DNA from: Chitinophagaceae bacterium UBA4411
Lineage (GTDB): Bacteria > Bacteroidota > Bacteroidia > Chitinophagales > Chitinophagaceae
Reading direction: 5' to 3'
NCBI GenBank assembly: GCA_002400415.1
Contig: DGQP01000002.1
Span: 186,001-250,000, forward strand
DNA length: 64,000 nucleotides
In this document: piece by piece, positions 63,490 through 64,000 of the stretch
Numbering within the stretch: the first letter of the stretch is position 1
Layout: every line of letters begins with the position of its first letter
Position numbers and translations under genes: made by a program
Notes under the pieces: generated by a model
Databases searched by the model: none
What the model saw: only the letters and a program-made list of their open reading frames with translations
What the model was told of the DNA's origin: nothing

Positions 63490-64000
63490 TTAACCGTTGA
63501 ATACTTTCTTTAAACCAAGTGTACGGGTCTTAGCCACGCCAATCGGCTCACGTAATAAAGCTAATGCCTTGAACGTAGCTTTAACCACGTTGTGCGGGTT
63601 AGCAGAGCCAAGCGATTTAGCCAATACGTCTGTTACGCCGGCTGCTTCCAGTACAGCACGCATTGAACCTCCGGCGATCACGCCAGTACCATGAGCAGCT
63701 GGTTTGATCAGAACTTTAGCAGCCCCTTCTTTCGCCCACTGGTCGTGAGGAATAGTTCCTTTCATGACCGGAACTTTGATGAGATTTTTCTTCGCATCTT
63801 CAATTCCTTTTGTAATGGCTTCCTGAACTTCTTTGGCTTTACCAAGACCATGACCTACCACACCATTCTCATTTCCCACCACCACAAGGGCAGAGAAACT
63901 GAAGGCACGGCCACCTTTTGTAGTTTTCACCACACGGTTAATGGCAACGACCTTATCTTTCAGTTCCAGGTCTCCGGCTTTAACTCTGTTTACGTTAAAC
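63490..64000 (-). CDS. rpsE: 30S ribosomal protein S5 (partial at the right edge)
   Basis: The C-terminal 169 residues are in view; the start lies beyond base 64000. Typical S5: RVVKTTKGGRAFSFSALVVVG, GNENGVVGHGLGKAKEV, KPAAHGTGVIAGGSMRAVLE and GSANPHNVVKAT. It precedes rpmD by 23 bp. Confidence 0.97.
   Translation of the reverse strand, partial: FNVNRVKAGDLELKDKVVAINRVVKTTKGGRAFSFSALVVVGNENGVVGHGLGKAKEVQEAITKGIEDAKKNLIKVPVMKGTIPHDQWAKEGAAKVLIKPAAHGTGVIAGGSMRAVLEAAGVTDVLAKSLGSANPHNVVKATFKALALLREPIGVAKTRTLGLKKVFNG

Overview
The window looks like chromosome from a Bacteroidota bacterium, most likely of the family Chitinophagaceae. The reasons are TAnnTTTG-type -7 promoter boxes, almost no Shine-Dalgarno sequences, a type IX secretion (T9SS) C-terminal sorting domain, many TPR-histidine kinases with LuxR-type regulators, and moderate GC content. 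I saw no tRNA, rRNA, insertion sequence, prophage or CRISPR array.

Region 1 (1-5.6 kb) is ordinary: an SPFH/band-7 protein cut by the left edge, an OmpA-family protein, peptidase T, a small membrane protein, a SlyD-like prolyl isomerase and a NamZ-type (DUF1343) exo-muramidase.

Region 2 (5.6-43.2 kb) is an accessory island of signalling and secreted proteins. It holds five sensor kinases. Three are TPR/HisKA_3 kinases, one is a TPR/HisKA kinase and one is a seven-blade-type propeller/Y_Y_Y kinase. It also holds three NarL/LuxR-type regulators and one LytTR regulator. These alternate with about fifteen proteins that have signal peptides. The exported set includes five paralogues of an unrecognised 400-465 residue family, a ricin-domain protein fused to a region resembling cholesterol-dependent cytolysins, an Hcp-like protein with a signal peptide, two astacin-type metzincin proteases, an RCC1 propeller with a T9SS tail, a PD40-type propeller, an M48 lipoprotein protease and several proteins sharing a small GxWxGTY domain. 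An imperfect 17-18 bp palindrome (consensus about TCCTGTTTTTnAGGGAT) recurs before at least seven of these transcription units. Its outer edge lies 38-39 bp upstream of a -7-like box every time. I read it as the operator of a shared regulon that includes two of the kinases themselves. This is the main novel signal in the window.

Region 3 (43.2-64 kb) is mostly housekeeping: fmt, a LysM/double-psi-barrel protein, an rRNA cytosine methyltransferase, a three-gene proton-translocating transhydrogenase (pntA1-pntA2-pntB), folA, thyA, proline dehydrogenase, an acyl-CoA thioesterase, two PlsC-like acyltransferases, rpsA, a BaiN/HI0933-type flavoprotein, a permuted NlpC/P60-type hydrolase, map, and the 3' part of the spc ribosomal operon (rpsE-rpmD-rplO-secY).

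All family assignments come from reading motifs in the translated sequence. No database search was run. The functions of the island's secreted families are largely unknown.
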